A stretch of DNA of 64,000 bases from Hyphomicrobiales bacterium (GTDB lineage Bacteria; Pseudomonadota; Alphaproteobacteria; Rhizobiales; Rhizobiaceae): NCBI GenBank assembly GCA_900471525.1, contig UCEZ01000018.1, positions 72,038 through 136,037 of the forward strand, given 5' to 3'. This document shows positions 33,823 through 43,623 of the stretch, piece by piece. Positions within the stretch are counted from its first letter, which is position 1. The number at the start of each line of letters is the position of its first letter. The translations under genes and the position numbers were made by a program. The notes under the pieces were generated by a model that saw only the letters and a list, made by a program, of their open reading frames with translations, made no database searches and had not been told where the DNA came from.

Positions 33823-34499
33823 GTGCGCGCCTCCAGGAAGCCGCCATAGCGGGCAAAGCGCTTTTCCAGCCGCACCTGCAGCGACGAGAGAACAGAACTC
33901 AGCGCCAGATAGAGCAGAGCCGCCTCGATATAGAGGATCAGCGGCTCATAGGTGGTGGCGACGATGCGTTGTGCCGTCTGGAAGAGTTCGGGCACCGTGA
34001 TGGCGGCGGCGAGCGATGTATCCTTTACCAGCGAAATGAATGTGTTCGACAGCGGCGGCACGGCAACGCGAGAGGCCTGCGGCAGGATGGTGCGGCGCAT
34101 CGCCTGTCCCCAGCTCATGCCGATCGAATAGGCGGCTTCCCACTGGCCGCGCGGCACCGAGGAGATGACGGCGCGGATGATCTCGGACGTATAGGCGCCG
34201 ATGTTGAGCGTGAAGCCGATCAGGGCCGCCGGAAAGGCATCCAGCAGGATACCGAGGCTCGGCAGGCCGTAGAAGATCACGAAGAGCTGGACGAGCAGCG
34301 GCGTGCCGCGAATGACCCAGACATAGAACCGAGCCACGGCGACGAGCGGCTTCGCTCCGAACAACCGCACGACGGCCGTCAGCAGGCCGAGCGCCAAGCC
34401 AAGACCGAAGGACAGCAGTGTCAGCGGAATGGTGAAGATCAGCCCGGCCCGCAAAAGCGGCAGGAGCGAATCGAGCATGAGTTGGAGCCAAGGGGGCAC
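33819..34499 (-). CDS. Polar amino acid ABC transporter permease, probably for L-cystine
   Basis: An inner-membrane permease of about 226 residues with five membrane segments. The His/Glu/Gln class signature for ATPase contact is seen as EAAYSIGMSWGQAMRRTILPQA. The closing region VPPLSNTFISLVKDTSLAAAI is very like cystine permeases (TcyB, YecS), so cystine is my first guess. The start is uncertain: GTG at 34499 has AAAGG upstream and gives a short N-terminus, while ATG at 34535 would add 12 basic and polar residues. Confidence 0.9.
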   Translation of the reverse strand: MPPWLQLMLDSLLPLLRAGLIFTIPLTLLSFGLGLALGLLTAVVRLFGAKPLVAVARFYVWVIRGTPLLVQLFVIFYGLPSLGILLDAFPAALIGFTLNIGAYTSEIIRAVISSVPRGQWEAAYSIGMSWGQAMRRTILPQASRVAVPPLSNTFISLVKDTSLAAAITVPELFQTAQRIVATTYEPLILYIEAALLYLALSSVLSSLQVRLEKRFARYGGFLEART

Positions 34500-34609
34500 G
34501 AACGGGCCTTTCAAACGGCATGATCCGCCCCGCATCGCCCGGAACGGATCATGACTTATAGTTCAGACAGGGACGCGGCGAAACCTGTCCAGCCGCGCCA
34601 CATAAAAGG

Positions 34610-35386
34610 TTATTTCGAAACGTCGGCGCCGAAATATTTCTGCGAGATCGCGTCATAGGTGCCATCGGCCTTGATCTCGGCGAGCGCCTTGTTGATCGCG
34701 TCCAGAAGCTCCGGCTCGCCCTTGCGGATGATGACGCCGGAGTAATCGGCATTTACCTGTTCGGCGGCGATCTTCACCGGTGCATCCGCCTTCTTCTTCT
34801 TGAAGTCAAGGAAAGACAGGCTGTCGTTGATGGTTGCGTCGGCGCGGCCGGTCAGAACGAGCTGGATCGACTGGTCGAAGCCGTCTGTGCCGACCAGTTC
34901 TGCACCGGACGCTTCTGCCAGCTTGCCGAAGTTGCTTGTCAGCGACTGGGCGGCCTTCTTGCCCTTGAGGTCCGGGAAGTCCTTGATGTCGGCATTGTCC
35001 GTCTTGACGATCAGGACGGCCTTCGACGCGATGTAGGGCTCGGAGAAATCGTACTTCTTCTTGCGCTCTTCGGTAATGCCGACCTGGTTGATCACCGTGT
35101 CATAGCGGTTGGCGTCGAGGCCGGCGATCAGGCCATCCCACTTGCCTTCGAGGAACTCGGCCTTGACGCCAAGCTTATTGGCGACGGCTTCGCCGATCTC
35201 GACATCGAAGCCGACGAGCTTGCCGCTGTCGTCATGATAGGTGAACGGCGCGTAGGTGCCTTCCGTGCCGATCTTCAGCGCGCCGGCCGATTTGATGGCC
35301 TCAAGGTTTTCGCCGGCAAAGGCCGATCCGAATGAAACCAGCTGGGTAAAAGCGGCTGCGGCGAGAAGTGTGGGAACCCATTTCAT
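34610..35386 (-). CDS. Periplasmic amino acid-binding protein (family 3), probably cystine
   Basis: A 258-residue solute-binding protein with a signal peptide (residues 1-24, ending GSAFA). The ligand-binding fold shows LKIGTEGTYAPFTYHD, VGFDVEIGEAVA and the conserved GKWDGLIAGLDANRYDTVINQVGIT. The set resembles FliY/TcyJ cystine-binding proteins. ATG at 35386 is chosen because the signal peptide starts there; an upstream frame extension to 35476 looks non-coding. It is first in the operon, and the 110-base gap before the permease is larger than the other joint, a usual arrangement for making more binding protein than permease. Confidence 0.92.
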   Translation of the reverse strand: MKWVPTLLAAAAFTQLVSFGSAFAGENLEAIKSAGALKIGTEGTYAPFTYHDDSGKLVGFDVEIGEAVANKLGVKAEFLEGKWDGLIAGLDANRYDTVINQVGITEERKKKYDFSEPYIASKAVLIVKTDNADIKDFPDLKGKKAAQSLTSNFGKLAEASGAELVGTDGFDQSIQLVLTGRADATINDSLSFLDFKKKKADAPVKIAAEQVNADYSGVIIRKGEPELLDAINKALAEIKADGTYDAISQKYFGADVSK

Positions 35387-35680
35387 TGTCTTTTTCCATC
35401 TTTTAGTCCGGCCCGTCTGCCGGTGTGAACGGACAATCGCATACGGCCCGGTGCATAACAGCGCACAAAACTTCAATTGTGAGGCGCAATAGCGAAGTTT
35501 TTTCTCAATTTCGGGCCGTTCCGACGCAAAATTGGCGCCCGATGACTAAAATCAAGGCGGCTTGGCGGTTTTCGCAGCACATTTTTCCAGAAACCATACA
35601 AATCAGTTGAATTCCGAAGCGCGCGCATGTATGCCTGTTTGTGCCGATTTATCCGTAATTATGCACGATATGGCCAAACC

Positions 35681-36463
35681 ATGCAGGCAGAACTACTTCT
35701 TCAACAGCGTCAACGACTGATCCAGGACCGCCTGCGGGCGTCCGGCCGGGTGCTGGCTATCGATCTCGCGCAGGAATTCAACGTCTCCGAAGATACGATT
35801 CGCCGTGATCTGCGTGAGCTTGCTGCCGCAGGTCTTTGCGAGCGAGTCTATGGCGGCGCGCTGCCGGTTTCGCCCGGCAGCACGACCCTTGCCCAGCGTG
35901 TCGGCGAGGCGCCCGAGCGCAAGGCAGCGCTTGCCGCTGCCGCTCTTGTCTTCATCAAGCCGGGAATGACGGTCTTCTTCGATGCGGGTTCGACCAATCT
36001 TGCGATCGCTCAGGCTCTCCCGAATGATCTGGAGCTGACGGTCGTGACGAACACGCCGCTGATTGCCGCCGCGCTGATGGACAAGCCCGGGGTTGATCTG
36101 ATCGTCATCGGAGGCAAGATCGACAGGCGCGTAGGTGCCGCGGTCGGGGCCAAGGCGCAGCGCGACATCGAGACGCTGCGACCTGATCTCTGCATTCTTG
36201 GCGCATGCGGTACCGATATCGACGCCGGACTGACCGTTTTCGAATATGAGGATGCTGAGTTCAAGCGGCTTGTCGCACTGAGCAGCGCATCGGTGCTAAC
36301 CGCAATCACCAACGACAAATTCGGGACCTCGGCGCCGCACAGGGTCATCGCCGCAAGTCGCTGCTCGGCGCTTGTCGTCGAGCATGATGCACCGCCGGAC
36401 ACTGTCCGTTGCTACGAAGAAGCAGGCATAACCATCGCACGTGCGCGAAAGGCCAAGACATGA
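35681..36463 (+). CDS. DeoR-family transcriptional regulator
   Basis: A 260-residue regulator. The N-terminal DeoR helix-turn-helix is clear (RQRLIQDRLRASGRVLAIDLAQ, then VSEDTIRRDLRELAAAGLCERVYGGA). The C-terminal half is the sugar-phosphate-binding DeoR domain (FFDAGSTNLAIAQAL, VVTNTPLIAAAL). ATG at 35681 has a poor ribosome site, and an in-frame start near 35627 is possible. The stop overlaps the following VOC gene by four bases. The effector is probably a phosphorylated sugar; the operon partner is an MFS transporter, so the regulator may control it. Confidence 0.9.
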   Translation: MQAELLLQQRQRLIQDRLRASGRVLAIDLAQEFNVSEDTIRRDLRELAAAGLCERVYGGALPVSPGSTTLAQRVGEAPERKAALAAAALVFIKPGMTVFFDAGSTNLAIAQALPNDLELTVVTNTPLIAAALMDKPGVDLIVIGGKIDRRVGAAVGAKAQRDIETLRPDLCILGACGTDIDAGLTVFEYEDAEFKRLVALSSASVLTAITNDKFGTSAPHRVIAASRCSALVVEHDAPPDTVRCYEEAGITIARARKAKT

Positions 36464-36843
36464 GGATCGCCCATATCGCGCTCTGGACCGCCGACCTCGA
36501 CCGCCTCTGCCGTTTCTGGGCCGAAACATTCGGCGCGATCGTCGGCGACCTCTATGAAAGTGCCCGGCGGCCCGGTTTTTCCTCGCGGTTCCTGTACCTG
36601 AAGGACGGGGCGTCGATCGAGATCATGCAAGGCCCGTGGATCACGCCGCAGGATGGGCAGGGCGAGCGTGAGGGTTATGCGCATCTTGCTCTGTCGCTTG
36701 GCAGCCGCGAAGCCGTCGATGTGATGGCGGCACGAGCGGCGGCATTGGGCACTCTCGTTTCTCCGGCGCGCATGACGGGTGACGGTTTCTATGAGGCGGT
36801 CCTCAAGGACCCCGACGGCAACCCTATCGAAATCACGGTTTGA
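36460..36843 (+). CDS. VOC-family (glyoxalase/bleomycin resistance fold) protein
   Basis: A 127-residue single-module protein of the vicinal oxygen chelate superfamily. The first strand has HIALWTADLDRLCRFW, the middle SIEIMQGP, then YAHLALSLGS, and the end DPDGNPIEI; the histidines and glutamates at the four metal positions (H6, E near 52, H near 74, E near 124) are present, so it may be a metal enzyme. ATG overlaps the DeoR stop by four bases. The substrate is unknown. Confidence 0.88.
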   Translation: MRIAHIALWTADLDRLCRFWAETFGAIVGDLYESARRPGFSSRFLYLKDGASIEIMQGPWITPQDGQGEREGYAHLALSLGSREAVDVMAARAAALGTLVSPARMTGDGFYEAVLKDPDGNPIEITV

Positions 36844-36873
36844 ATCCGGCAGCGGACCGCACAGGAAAAGATC

Positions 36874-38067
36874 ATGGACCAGCATACAATCATTCAGCCA
36901 CCGGCAGCGGCTCGGTCGGGCTATATGCCGAAGACCCGGCTCGCGGTCTCCCTGCTCTTCCTGATGAACGGCTTCGTCACAGGCAGCTGGGCACCGAAGA
37001 TTCCGGAGTTCAAGGACAGGCTCGGCATCGGCGAAAGCGTGCTCGGCCTTCTCATCCTCACCTTCGGCATCGGCTCGCTGGTGCTGATGCCGATCGCCGG
37101 TGGCTTCATTGCCCGGCTCGGGTCGCAGAAGGTGGTCAAAGTCACGGCGGTGATCCTGTCGCCGCTGCTCCTGCTTTTGACGCTGCTACCGAACGTCTGG
37201 ACGGCTGTCATCGGCATGTTCCTGCTCGGCGGCTTCGTCGGCGCCATGGACGTGGCGATGAACGCCAATGCGGTCGAAGTCGAGAAATCGATGCGCCGGG
37301 CGATCATGTCGTCCTGCCACGCCTATTGGAGCCTCGGCGGCCTGATCGGTGCCGCGAGCGGCGGTTTGATCATGGCGCATTTCGGCGTCTATGTGCATGT
37401 CGTTCTCGTCACACTGTTTTGCCTTGCGGTGCTTGCCGTCGCCTGGCCGATGATCCTCGCCGATCAGCCGCATCCCGATGTTGCCAAGCAGAAGCTGCGG
37501 CTGCCGATGACGCCGTTGCCATGGCTGATCGGTCTCGTGGCGCTGTTCTCGATGGTGCCGGAAGGCACGGTGCTCGATTGGGGTGCGCTTTATCTGCGCA
37601 ACGAGCTCGGCGCGTCGGTCGCCATGTCCGGCTTCGGCTTTGCTGCATTCTCGGCGACCATGGCGATCATGCGCTTTGCCGGCGATCATGTCCGCGACCG
37701 GTTCGGCGGCGTCAAGACATTGCGCGTCTGCACGCTGACGGCGCTGGTCGGTCTCGTGCTTGCGGGTCTTGCGCCCAATGCACCGCTCGCCATTCTCGGC
37801 TTTGCGCTTGCCGGCGTCGGCATTTCCAACATGGTGCCGATCGCCTTTTCCGCCGCCGGCAACATGCCGGGCCTTGCGCCCGGCATCGGGCTCTCGGTTG
37901 CCACCTTCATGGGCTATTCCGGCATGCTGTTTGCACCGTCATTGATCGGCTTCATCGCCGAGCATACCGGCTTCTCGATCATCTTCACTTGCGTACCGAT
38001 CCTGTTTTTTGTCGTTCTCGCCCTGTCGCACCATGCCGTACATGCCGACCCGAAGGGTCACGACTGA
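36874..38067 (+). CDS. MFS transporter, YbjJ-like
   Basis: A 397-residue inner-membrane carrier with about twelve hydrophobic segments. The opening MNGFVTGSWAPKIPEFKDRLG and MDVAMNANAVEVE are typical of the YbjJ/fucose-permease-like MFS branch. It lies 30 bases after the VOC gene and belongs to the DeoR-VOC-MFS unit. Import or export of a sugar-like compound is likely; the substrate cannot be read. Confidence 0.88.
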   Translation: MDQHTIIQPPAAARSGYMPKTRLAVSLLFLMNGFVTGSWAPKIPEFKDRLGIGESVLGLLILTFGIGSLVLMPIAGGFIARLGSQKVVKVTAVILSPLLLLLTLLPNVWTAVIGMFLLGGFVGAMDVAMNANAVEVEKSMRRAIMSSCHAYWSLGGLIGAASGGLIMAHFGVYVHVVLVTLFCLAVLAVAWPMILADQPHPDVAKQKLRLPMTPLPWLIGLVALFSMVPEGTVLDWGALYLRNELGASVAMSGFGFAAFSATMAIMRFAGDHVRDRFGGVKTLRVCTLTALVGLVLAGLAPNAPLAILGFALAGVGISNMVPIAFSAAGNMPGLAPGIGLSVATFMGYSGMLFAPSLIGFIAEHTGFSIIFTCVPILFFVVLALSHHAVHADPKGHD

Positions 38068-38104
38068 AACTGTCTCCTCGACGCCTAAATTATCATTTGC
38101 GATG

Positions 38105-38217
38105 GCCCCTCACCCTAACCCTCTCCCCGCAGGCGGGGAGAGGGGATGACAGAGTTTGCCGCTTGGTTCCTTCTCCCCGTTAAAAACGGGGAGAAGGTGG
38201 CCGGCAGGCCGGATGAG
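38105..38217 (+). repeat. RIME-like palindromic repeat, copy 1
   Basis: A 113-base mosaic made of two hairpins, CTCTCCCCGC-AGGC-GGGGAGAG and CCTTCTCCCCGTTAAAAACGGGGAGAAGG, then a GGCCGGCAGGCCGGATGAG tail. This pattern is characteristic of RIME-type intergenic elements in Rhizobium. An inverted copy lies at 40368. Confidence 0.85.
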
Positions 38218-38333
38218 CCGATCGGCGGCCTGGTCATCAATTCGCCGTCAATGAATGATGTTGCCGTTGACAAGGCGGCTTTCCTCATCCACCTCAGGGA
38301 AAGTCGCCGCAACAGCACGTGCAAGGGGCTTTC

Positions 38334-39587
38334 ATGTCTTCCGCCTTCGATTACGAACCGCAACCCCGCAGGGCCTCCGTTGCCGTCGATGTTGGTGGGG
38401 TGATCGTCGGGGGATCGGCGCCCGTGGTCGTCCAGTCGATGACCAATACCGATACGGCGGATGTCGATGCGACGGTCGCTCAAGTTGCCGCCCTCCACCG
38501 GGCCGGCTCGGAACTGGTGCGCATCACCGTCGATCGCGACGAGAGTGCCGCTGCCGTGCCGAAGATCCGCGAGCGTCTCGAGCGCCTCGGCCTCGACGTG
38601 CCGCTGATCGGTGATTTCCACTATATCGGCCACAAGCTGCTCGCCGACCATCCGGCCTGCGCGCAGGCGTTGGCGAAATACCGTATCAATCCGGGCAATG
38701 TCGGCTTCAAGGCAAAGAAGGACAAGCAGTTCGTCGAGATCATCGAACGCGCCATCGAGTTCGACAAGCCGGTGCGCATCGGCGTCAACTGGGGCTCGCT
38801 TGATCAGGAACTGCTCACGCGCCTGATGGATGACAACCAGGCCAAGGGCTTTCCGCTGACGGCGCAGCAGGTCATGCGCGAAACCATCGTCCAGTCGGCG
38901 CTGATTTCGGCGGAACTGGCCGAAGAAGCCGGCCTGCCGCGCAACCGCATCATCCTGTCGGCCAAGGTTTCCAACGTACAGGATCTGATAGCCTGCTATT
39001 CGATGCTGTCAGCCCGCTCCAACCATGCTTTGCATCTGGGCCTGACCGAAGCCGGCATGGGCTCGAAGGGCATCGTCTCCTCCGCTGCCTCGCTCGGCAT
39101 CCTCATGCAGCAGGGCATCGGTGATACGATCCGCATTTCGCTGACCCCCGAGCCCGGCGGCGACCGCACCCGCGAGGTGCAGGTGGCGCAGGAATTGCTG
39201 CAGGTCATGGGTTTCCGCCAGTTCATTCCGGTCGTTGCCGCCTGTCCGGGCTGCGGCCGGACCACCTCGACGGTGTTCCAGGAGCTGGCCCAGAAGATCG
39301 AGGGCGACATCCGCCGCAACATGCCGATCTGGCGCGAGAAATATCCGGGCGTCGAGGGCCTCAAGGTTGCGGTCATGGGCTGCATCGTCAATGGCCCCGG
39401 CGAGAGCAAGCATGCCGATATCGGCATCTCGCTGCCCGGCACCGGCGAGCTTCCGGCAGCCCCCGTCTATATCGACGGCAAGAAGGCGCTGACGATCCGC
39501 GGCACCAATATTGCCGGCGATTTCGAAGCGCTGGTCAACGACTATATCGAGAAGCGCTTTGGCAGGGGGCAGGCTGCGGCAGAGTAG
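38334..39587 (+). CDS. ispG: 4-hydroxy-3-methylbut-2-en-1-yl diphosphate synthase (IspG)
   Basis: A 417-residue iron-sulfur enzyme of the non-mevalonate isoprenoid pathway, which reduces MEcPP to HMBPP. The [4Fe-4S] ligands are the cysteines in [10 protein letters not shown] (about residues 304 and 307) and CIVNGPGE (350) with the glutamate nearby. The TIM-barrel part holds [12 protein letters not shown] and [15 protein letters not shown] at 38334 has AAGGGG six bases upstream. The end converges with a LysE gene only three bases away. The isoprenoid theme continues with a prenyl diphosphate synthase at 40496. Confidence 0.97.
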   Translation: MSSAFDYEPQPRRASVAVDVGGVIVGGSAPVVVQSMTNTDTADVDATVAQVAALHRAGSELVRITVDRDESAAAVPKIRERLERLGLDVPLIGDFHYIGHKLLADHPACAQALAKYRINPGNVGFKAKKDKQFVEIIERAIEFDKPVRIGVNWGSLDQELLTRLMDDNQAKGFPLTAQQVMRETIVQSALISAELAEEAGLPRNRIILSAKVSNVQDLIACYSMLSARSNHALHLGLTEAGMGSKGIVSSAASLGILMQQGIGDTIRISLTPEPGGDRTREVQVAQELLQVMGFRQFIPVVAACPGCGRTTSTVFQELAQKIEGDIRRNMPIWREKYPGVEGLKVAVMGCIVNGPGESKHADIGISLPGTGELPAAPVYIDGKKALTIRGTNIAGDFEALVNDYIEKRFGRGQAAAE

Positions 39588-39590
39588 CCG

Positions 39591-40229
39591 CTACAGCCGT
39601 GCCGTCAGCAGCTTGAACCCCGCAAAGGCAAAGAAGCCGGCCATGGCCGCTTCGATCCCGCGGCGCGCCTTCCTGTAGCCGCGGTGCACCGGTTCGATGG
39701 AAAACAGCAGCGCAAAGCCCATGAAGATGACGACGCCGAGCACCATGCAGCCGCCGATCAGGACGGGCATGACATGCGGTGCGTCCTGCGGTGTGCCGAG
39801 CGAAACCAGCGTGAGCCAGGAAAAGATCGCCTTCGGGTTCGTCAGGTGAATGCCGAGGCCCTTGAGGTAGAGGCGGCGCAGCGAGGGTGACTGTTTGTCG
39901 AGCGAAAGTACGCTGTCCGCTCCCTTCCGCATCGCAGCCTTCAACGCCTTGAAGGCAAGCCAGAGCAAATAGAGCCCGCCTGCGATTTTGAGGACGAACA
40001 GGGCATTTCCATAGGTTCTGATCAATGCGGAGAGCCCGGCTGCCGCCAGCATCGCCCAGGTATAGGACCCCGTCAGAACGCCGAAGGCGAGTGCAAGACC
40101 GGCATTGCGGCCATGGCTGATCGAGGTGCCGATGATGGAAACGATCGCCGGTCCGGGTGAAGCCGTGGCGATGATGTATGCGCCCCAGGCGACCATGAGC
40201 TGTGGCAGGTAGGGCAGAAGGTATGACAT
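39591..40229 (-). CDS. LysE-family exporter
   Basis: A 212-residue membrane protein with about six segments. The N-terminal ATASPGPAIVSIIGTSISHGRNAGLALAFG is the signature of LysE/RhtB amino acid exporters. It stands alone, transcribed against ispG. Substrate (a basic or other amino acid, or homoserine lactone) is unknown. Confidence 0.92.
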   Translation of the reverse strand: MSYLLPYLPQLMVAWGAYIIATASPGPAIVSIIGTSISHGRNAGLALAFGVLTGSYTWAMLAAAGLSALIRTYGNALFVLKIAGGLYLLWLAFKALKAAMRKGADSVLSLDKQSPSLRRLYLKGLGIHLTNPKAIFSWLTLVSLGTPQDAPHVMPVLIGGCMVLGVVIFMGFALLFSIEPVHRGYRKARRGIEAAMAGFFAFAGFKLLTARL

Positions 40230-40367
40230 GCGCAGATCTCCGGTACCGCGTCTTCACGTGCCGCAGTGCGCCATCATGCCGAGGGAGCGTGGAAAGAGAA
40301 TGCGCAATCTTGTTGCGGTGACAATTTAGCCTTGTGGAACGGGCTGGGTTTCGGGCCTGCGCTACCC

Positions 40368-40476
40368 CTCATCCGCCCTGTCGGGCACCTTCTCCCCGTG
40401 AACGGGGAGAAGGGACAAGCGGCAAACTCCGTCGTCCCCTCTCCCCGCCTGCGGGGAGAGGGCCAGGGTGATGGGC
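40368..40476 (-). repeat. RIME-like palindromic repeat, copy 2 (inverted to copy 1)
   Basis: The reverse complement of this 109-base stretch matches copy 1 nearly throughout: CTCTCCCCGC-AGGC-GGGGAGAG, GAGTTTGCCGCTTG, then CCTTCTCCCCGTTCACGGGGAGAAGG and GGCGGATGAG. With copy 1 it brackets ispG and the LysE gene. Confidence 0.85.
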
Positions 40477-40495
40477 TGGCACAGCCGCTTAGCCG

Positions 40496-41404
40496 TCAAT
40501 GATTGCGATTGGCGATGAAGCGGGCCGTTTCGTTGAGAATGTCCGCCCGCTCACCGAATGGTTCAAGCAGTGCGGCGGCTTCCTGCACCAGCCGGGCAAG
40601 CTGGGCCTCGGTCCAGTCCTTTCCGCGCAGCGAAACGAGCGTGCCCTTGCCGCGGGCGGCGTCCTTGCCGGTCGCCTTGCCCATGGTTTCCGCATCCGCG
40701 GTCAGGTCCAAAAGATCGTCGGCAAGCTGGAAGGCAAGGCCGATCGTTTCGCCGTATTGCCGCATCAGCCGCCGTTCGTCCGTTCCGCTTCCGGCGATGA
40801 TTGCGCCTGCTTCGCAGGCAAAGCGGATCAGTGCACCAGTCTTCATGGCCTGCAGCGTGACGATTGCCGCCTCATTCGGCGCCGATGTCTCCGCTGCCAG
40901 ATCCAGCGCCTGTCCCCCCGCCATGCCGCCGATGCCGGAGGCGCGCGCAAGGGCCAGCACCAGTTCGGTTTTTTGCCGGTCCGGCAGTCGCGTTTCCGGT
41001 GCCGCGATGATATCGAAAGCGAGTGTCAGCAGGCTGTCGCCGGCGAGGATGGCATTGGCTTCGCCATAGGCGATATGCACCGTCGGCAGGCCGCGCCGGA
41101 GGTCGTCATCGTCCATGGCGGGCAGGTCGTCGTGGACCAGCGAATAGCTGTGAACGCATTCGAGCGCCGCGCCGACCCGCAGGGCGGCTTGCTGGTCGCC
41201 GCCGAGAAAGACGGTGCTTTCCATCACCAAGAATGGACGAAGGCGCTTGCCGCCGTTCAGCACGCCGTGACGCATGGCGGCAAGCAGCGGCGCCGGCCGG
41301 GCGATTTCGTCTGTCTGCGGCGATTCGCCGAGAATGCCGGTGAGACAGGCCTCGATTTCTGCGGCGCTGGTCTTCAGGCGGATTTCGAAGGATGTCTCGC
41401 TCAT
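40496..41404 (-). CDS. ispA: Short-chain polyprenyl diphosphate synthase (farnesyl diphosphate synthase)
   Basis: A 302-residue soluble synthase, close to E. coli IspA in length. The first aspartate-rich motif is [15 protein letters not shown] near residue 85 and the second is [19 protein letters not shown] binds the allylic or homoallylic substrate. The two residues before DDLPAMD decide chain length, and a small Ser-Leu pair there is typical of farnesyl synthase. The start is ATG at 41404; a frame reaching to 41506 is rejected. Farnesyl diphosphate feeds undecaprenyl phosphate for the peptidoglycan glycosyltransferase next door (mtgA). Confidence 0.92.
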   Translation of the reverse strand: MSETSFEIRLKTSAAEIEACLTGILGESPQTDEIARPAPLLAAMRHGVLNGGKRLRPFLVMESTVFLGGDQQAALRVGAALECVHSYSLVHDDLPAMDDDDLRRGLPTVHIAYGEANAILAGDSLLTLAFDIIAAPETRLPDRQKTELVLALARASGIGGMAGGQALDLAAETSAPNEAAIVTLQAMKTGALIRFACEAGAIIAGSGTDERRLMRQYGETIGLAFQLADDLLDLTADAETMGKATGKDAARGKGTLVSLRGKDWTEAQLARLVQEAAALLEPFGERADILNETARFIANRNH

Positions 41405-41602
41405 GCGGCGCTCTTTGGCATGACTGCGAGCCCGCTGGCAACGGGATTTTACCATATCGACAGGCGACGGCCCGGCTGGTCGTGCAAAGCAGAGAAAACC
41501 GTTCAATTTTACCCGTTCTTGCTCTATGAGAACCTTATGGATTATCAGGCGGGCGCTTCAGGGGTGGACATCGTACCGGAGACTCGGGAAGAGGAGGAAG
41601 AC

Positions 41603-42313
41603 GTGTCTTCCAGCCGTTCGCGAGGGTGGCGGGATGTTCTGCGTCGGCACTGGCGCCGCTTGCTGTTGATCGCGGCCGCGATCGTTCTTTTGCCTTACGT
41701 TCTGATCATTCTTTACGCACCCTCCTTCATTCATCCGGTTTCGACGCTGATGCTGCGCGATCTCGCGCTCTTGCGCGGCTACGACCGCCAGTGGGTCTCC
41801 TTCGACGAGATTTCGCCCAACCTCGTGCAATCGGTGATGATGTCGGAAGATGGCCAGTTCTGTATTCACGACGGCGTCGACTGGGTGCAGATGCGCGGTG
41901 TCGTCAACGATGCGCTGGAAGGGGAATCCACTCGCGGCGCCTCGACGATCCCGATGCAGACGGCAAAGAATCTGTTTCTCTGGAATGGACGCTCCTTCAT
42001 CCGCAAGGGCATGGAGCTGCCCCTGGCACTGGTCGCCGATTTCGTCTGGAGCAAGCGGCGGATGATGGAGCTCTATCTCAACGTCGCCGAATGGGGGCCG
42101 GGTATTTATGGTGCTGAAGCCGCGGCGCAGCATCATTTCGGCGTTTCCGCTGCCAAGCTGTCACGCCGGCAGGCGGCGCTACTCGCGGTTTCCCTGCCCA
42201 ATCCGTTCGAGCGCAATGCCGGCAAGCCTGGGCGTGGTCTCAGGCGGCTCGCCTCGCTGATCGAGCGCCGCGCCGGACGGTCCGGCGAATACATCAAATG
42301 CCTTTATGAGTGA
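41603..42313 (+). CDS. mtgA: Monofunctional peptidoglycan glycosyltransferase (MtgA)
   Basis: A GT51 enzyme of about 236 residues. A membrane anchor ([19 protein letters not shown]) is followed by the glycosyltransferase domain with motif 1 [14 protein letters not shown] (catalytic glutamate), [16 protein letters not shown] and [19 protein letters not shown]. It polymerises lipid II without a transpeptidase domain. The start is debatable: GTG at 41603 has a near-perfect GAGGAGG site and gives the usual length, while ATG at 41537 adds 22 acidic residues. The gene is divergent from ispA. Confidence 0.93.
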   Translation: MSSSRSRGWRDVLRRHWRRLLLIAAAIVLLPYVLIILYAPSFIHPVSTLMLRDLALLRGYDRQWVSFDEISPNLVQSVMMSEDGQFCIHDGVDWVQMRGVVNDALEGESTRGASTIPMQTAKNLFLWNGRSFIRKGMELPLALVADFVWSKRRMMELYLNVAEWGPGIYGAEAAAQHHFGVSAAKLSRRQAALLAVSLPNPFERNAGKPGRGLRRLASLIERRAGRSGEYIKCLYE

Positions 42314-42391
42314 GATCAGGCCTTTTCATTGGCACTGAACCCGGCTTTCCCTCTATAGCAGGGCCTCATTCACGGAGATCGGAGAAGACCG

Positions 42392-43039
42392 GTGACCAAG
42401 CTTACGCTCTATGTCGGCAACAAGAACTATTCTTCCTGGTCGCTTCGGCCCTGGCTGGCGCTGGAGGCCTGCGGCGTGCCGTTCGAGGACGTCGTCATTC
42501 CCTTCGATTTCCCCGCTGGCAATCCGATGTTCCGGGATATTTCACCGACCGGCCGCGTTCCCGTCCTGCGTCACGGCGATGTCCGCGTCTGGGAATCTTT
42601 GGCGATCATAGAATATGTTGCGGAGCTGTTTCCCGAGGCAGGTCTGTGGCCGGAAGATCGGGCGGAACGAGCCGCCGCCCGCAGCTACTCGATGGAAATG
42701 CTTTCCGGTTTCCGGGCGCTTCGTGGCGCCTGCCCGATGAACATTCGTCGCGAAAAGCGGGCGATTGCTCTGCCTGATGGCGTCATGGATGATGTCGAGC
42801 GGATCGAGACGATCTGGCGCGAGGCGGTTGCCCGCTCCGGCGGCCCGTTTCTGTTTGGCCGCTTCACGGCAGCCGACGCCATGTTCGCGCCGGTGGTCAA
42901 CCGCCTGGAGGTCTACGACCTCACCCGCAATCCCGGCTCGCTCGCTTATATGGATGCGGTAAAGACCCATCCGGCCTTCGCCAAGTGGCAGGAAGCGGCG
43001 CTCAAGGAAACCTGGATCGTGCCGGAGGACGAGGCCTGA
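42392..43039 (+). CDS. Glutathione S-transferase family protein
   Basis: A 215-residue cytosolic protein with a thioredoxin-like N-terminal domain (LYVGNKNYSSWSLRPWLALEACGVPFE), where the serines after NKNY are the likely catalytic contact for glutathione, and a helical C-terminal domain. The KNYSSWSLRPW form is typical of a separate proteobacterial GST group (YfcF-like). GTG at 42392 is preceded by GGAGAAG. It is probably involved in detoxification; substrate unknown. Confidence 0.92.
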   Translation: MTKLTLYVGNKNYSSWSLRPWLALEACGVPFEDVVIPFDFPAGNPMFRDISPTGRVPVLRHGDVRVWESLAIIEYVAELFPEAGLWPEDRAERAAARSYSMEMLSGFRALRGACPMNIRREKRAIALPDGVMDDVERIETIWREAVARSGGPFLFGRFTAADAMFAPVVNRLEVYDLTRNPGSLAYMDAVKTHPAFAKWQEAALKETWIVPEDEA

Positions 43040-43198
43040 TCCGTTTCCCGACCGGTGATCGCGAAAAAATGCCTGTGGGGACTGGTCAAACGCCTATGGG
43101 GCATGTATAAGCCCGGCAAATTCCGAGATTGACATCTGTTTGTCCCGGCCAACGGTCTGGCCGCGAAACAGAGTTTTGCCCGATAAGTGGAGTATGAA

Positions 43199-43384
43199 AT
43201 GGCTGTACCTAAAAGAAAAACAAGCCCGTCCAAGCGTGGCATGCGCCGTTCCGCTGACGCGCTGAAGTCTCCGACCTACGTCGAAGACAAGAACTCCGGC
43301 GAACTGCGTCGCCCGCACCACATCGACCTGAAGACCGGCATGTACCGCGGTCGCCAGGTTCTGACCCCGAAGGCTTCCGCTTAA
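43199..43384 (+). CDS. rpmF: 50S ribosomal protein L32
   Basis: A 61-residue basic ribosomal protein. [18 protein letters not shown] is the universal start of bacterial L32, followed by [16 protein letters not shown]. It has no Cys4 zinc site, as is normal in this group. ATG at 43199 follows GGAG at eight bases. A terminator is just downstream, so it ends a transcript that may start with the GST gene. Confidence 0.97.
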   Translation: MAVPKRKTSPSKRGMRRSADALKSPTYVEDKNSGELRRPHHIDLKTGMYRGRQVLTPKASA

Positions 43385-43412
43385 TCAGCGGTGCCGTCAG
43401 GCTGTATATTTG

Positions 43413-43438
43413 AAGGGCTGGCTTTCGCCGGCCCTTTT
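43413..43438 (+). terminator. Terminator of rpmF
   Basis: A 10-bp stem with one wobble (AAGGGCTGGC / GCCGGCCCTT), loop TTTC, followed by TTTT, about 30 bases after rpmF. Confidence 0.85.
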
Positions 43439-43623
43439 CTGTTGTCTATCCGCAAGGCAGAGACGCCTGTCTCGTACATTTCGCAGTTTGCGTTTTGACC
43501 TTTTCCTATGCCATTGCTCTGTCTAAGGAACGTGGTCATTTTCTTGACGGTGTTGCTGCTGTAAGCAAAGATTGATCGACGCCCGGCCGTCAGGCCCGCA
43601 AGACAAATTGGGAGCTGTTGCCG

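Noticed and set aside
36840..38183. A 447-codon frame overlapping the MFS gene in another frame
   Set aside because: It is Arg/Ala/Cys-rich shadow sequence; the MFS frame has membrane segments and a proper start.
40499..41536. A 604-codon frame that would fuse an N-terminal part to mtgA
   Set aside because: The extra part is the antisense of the prenyl synthase gene; the real mtgA begins at 41537 or 41603.
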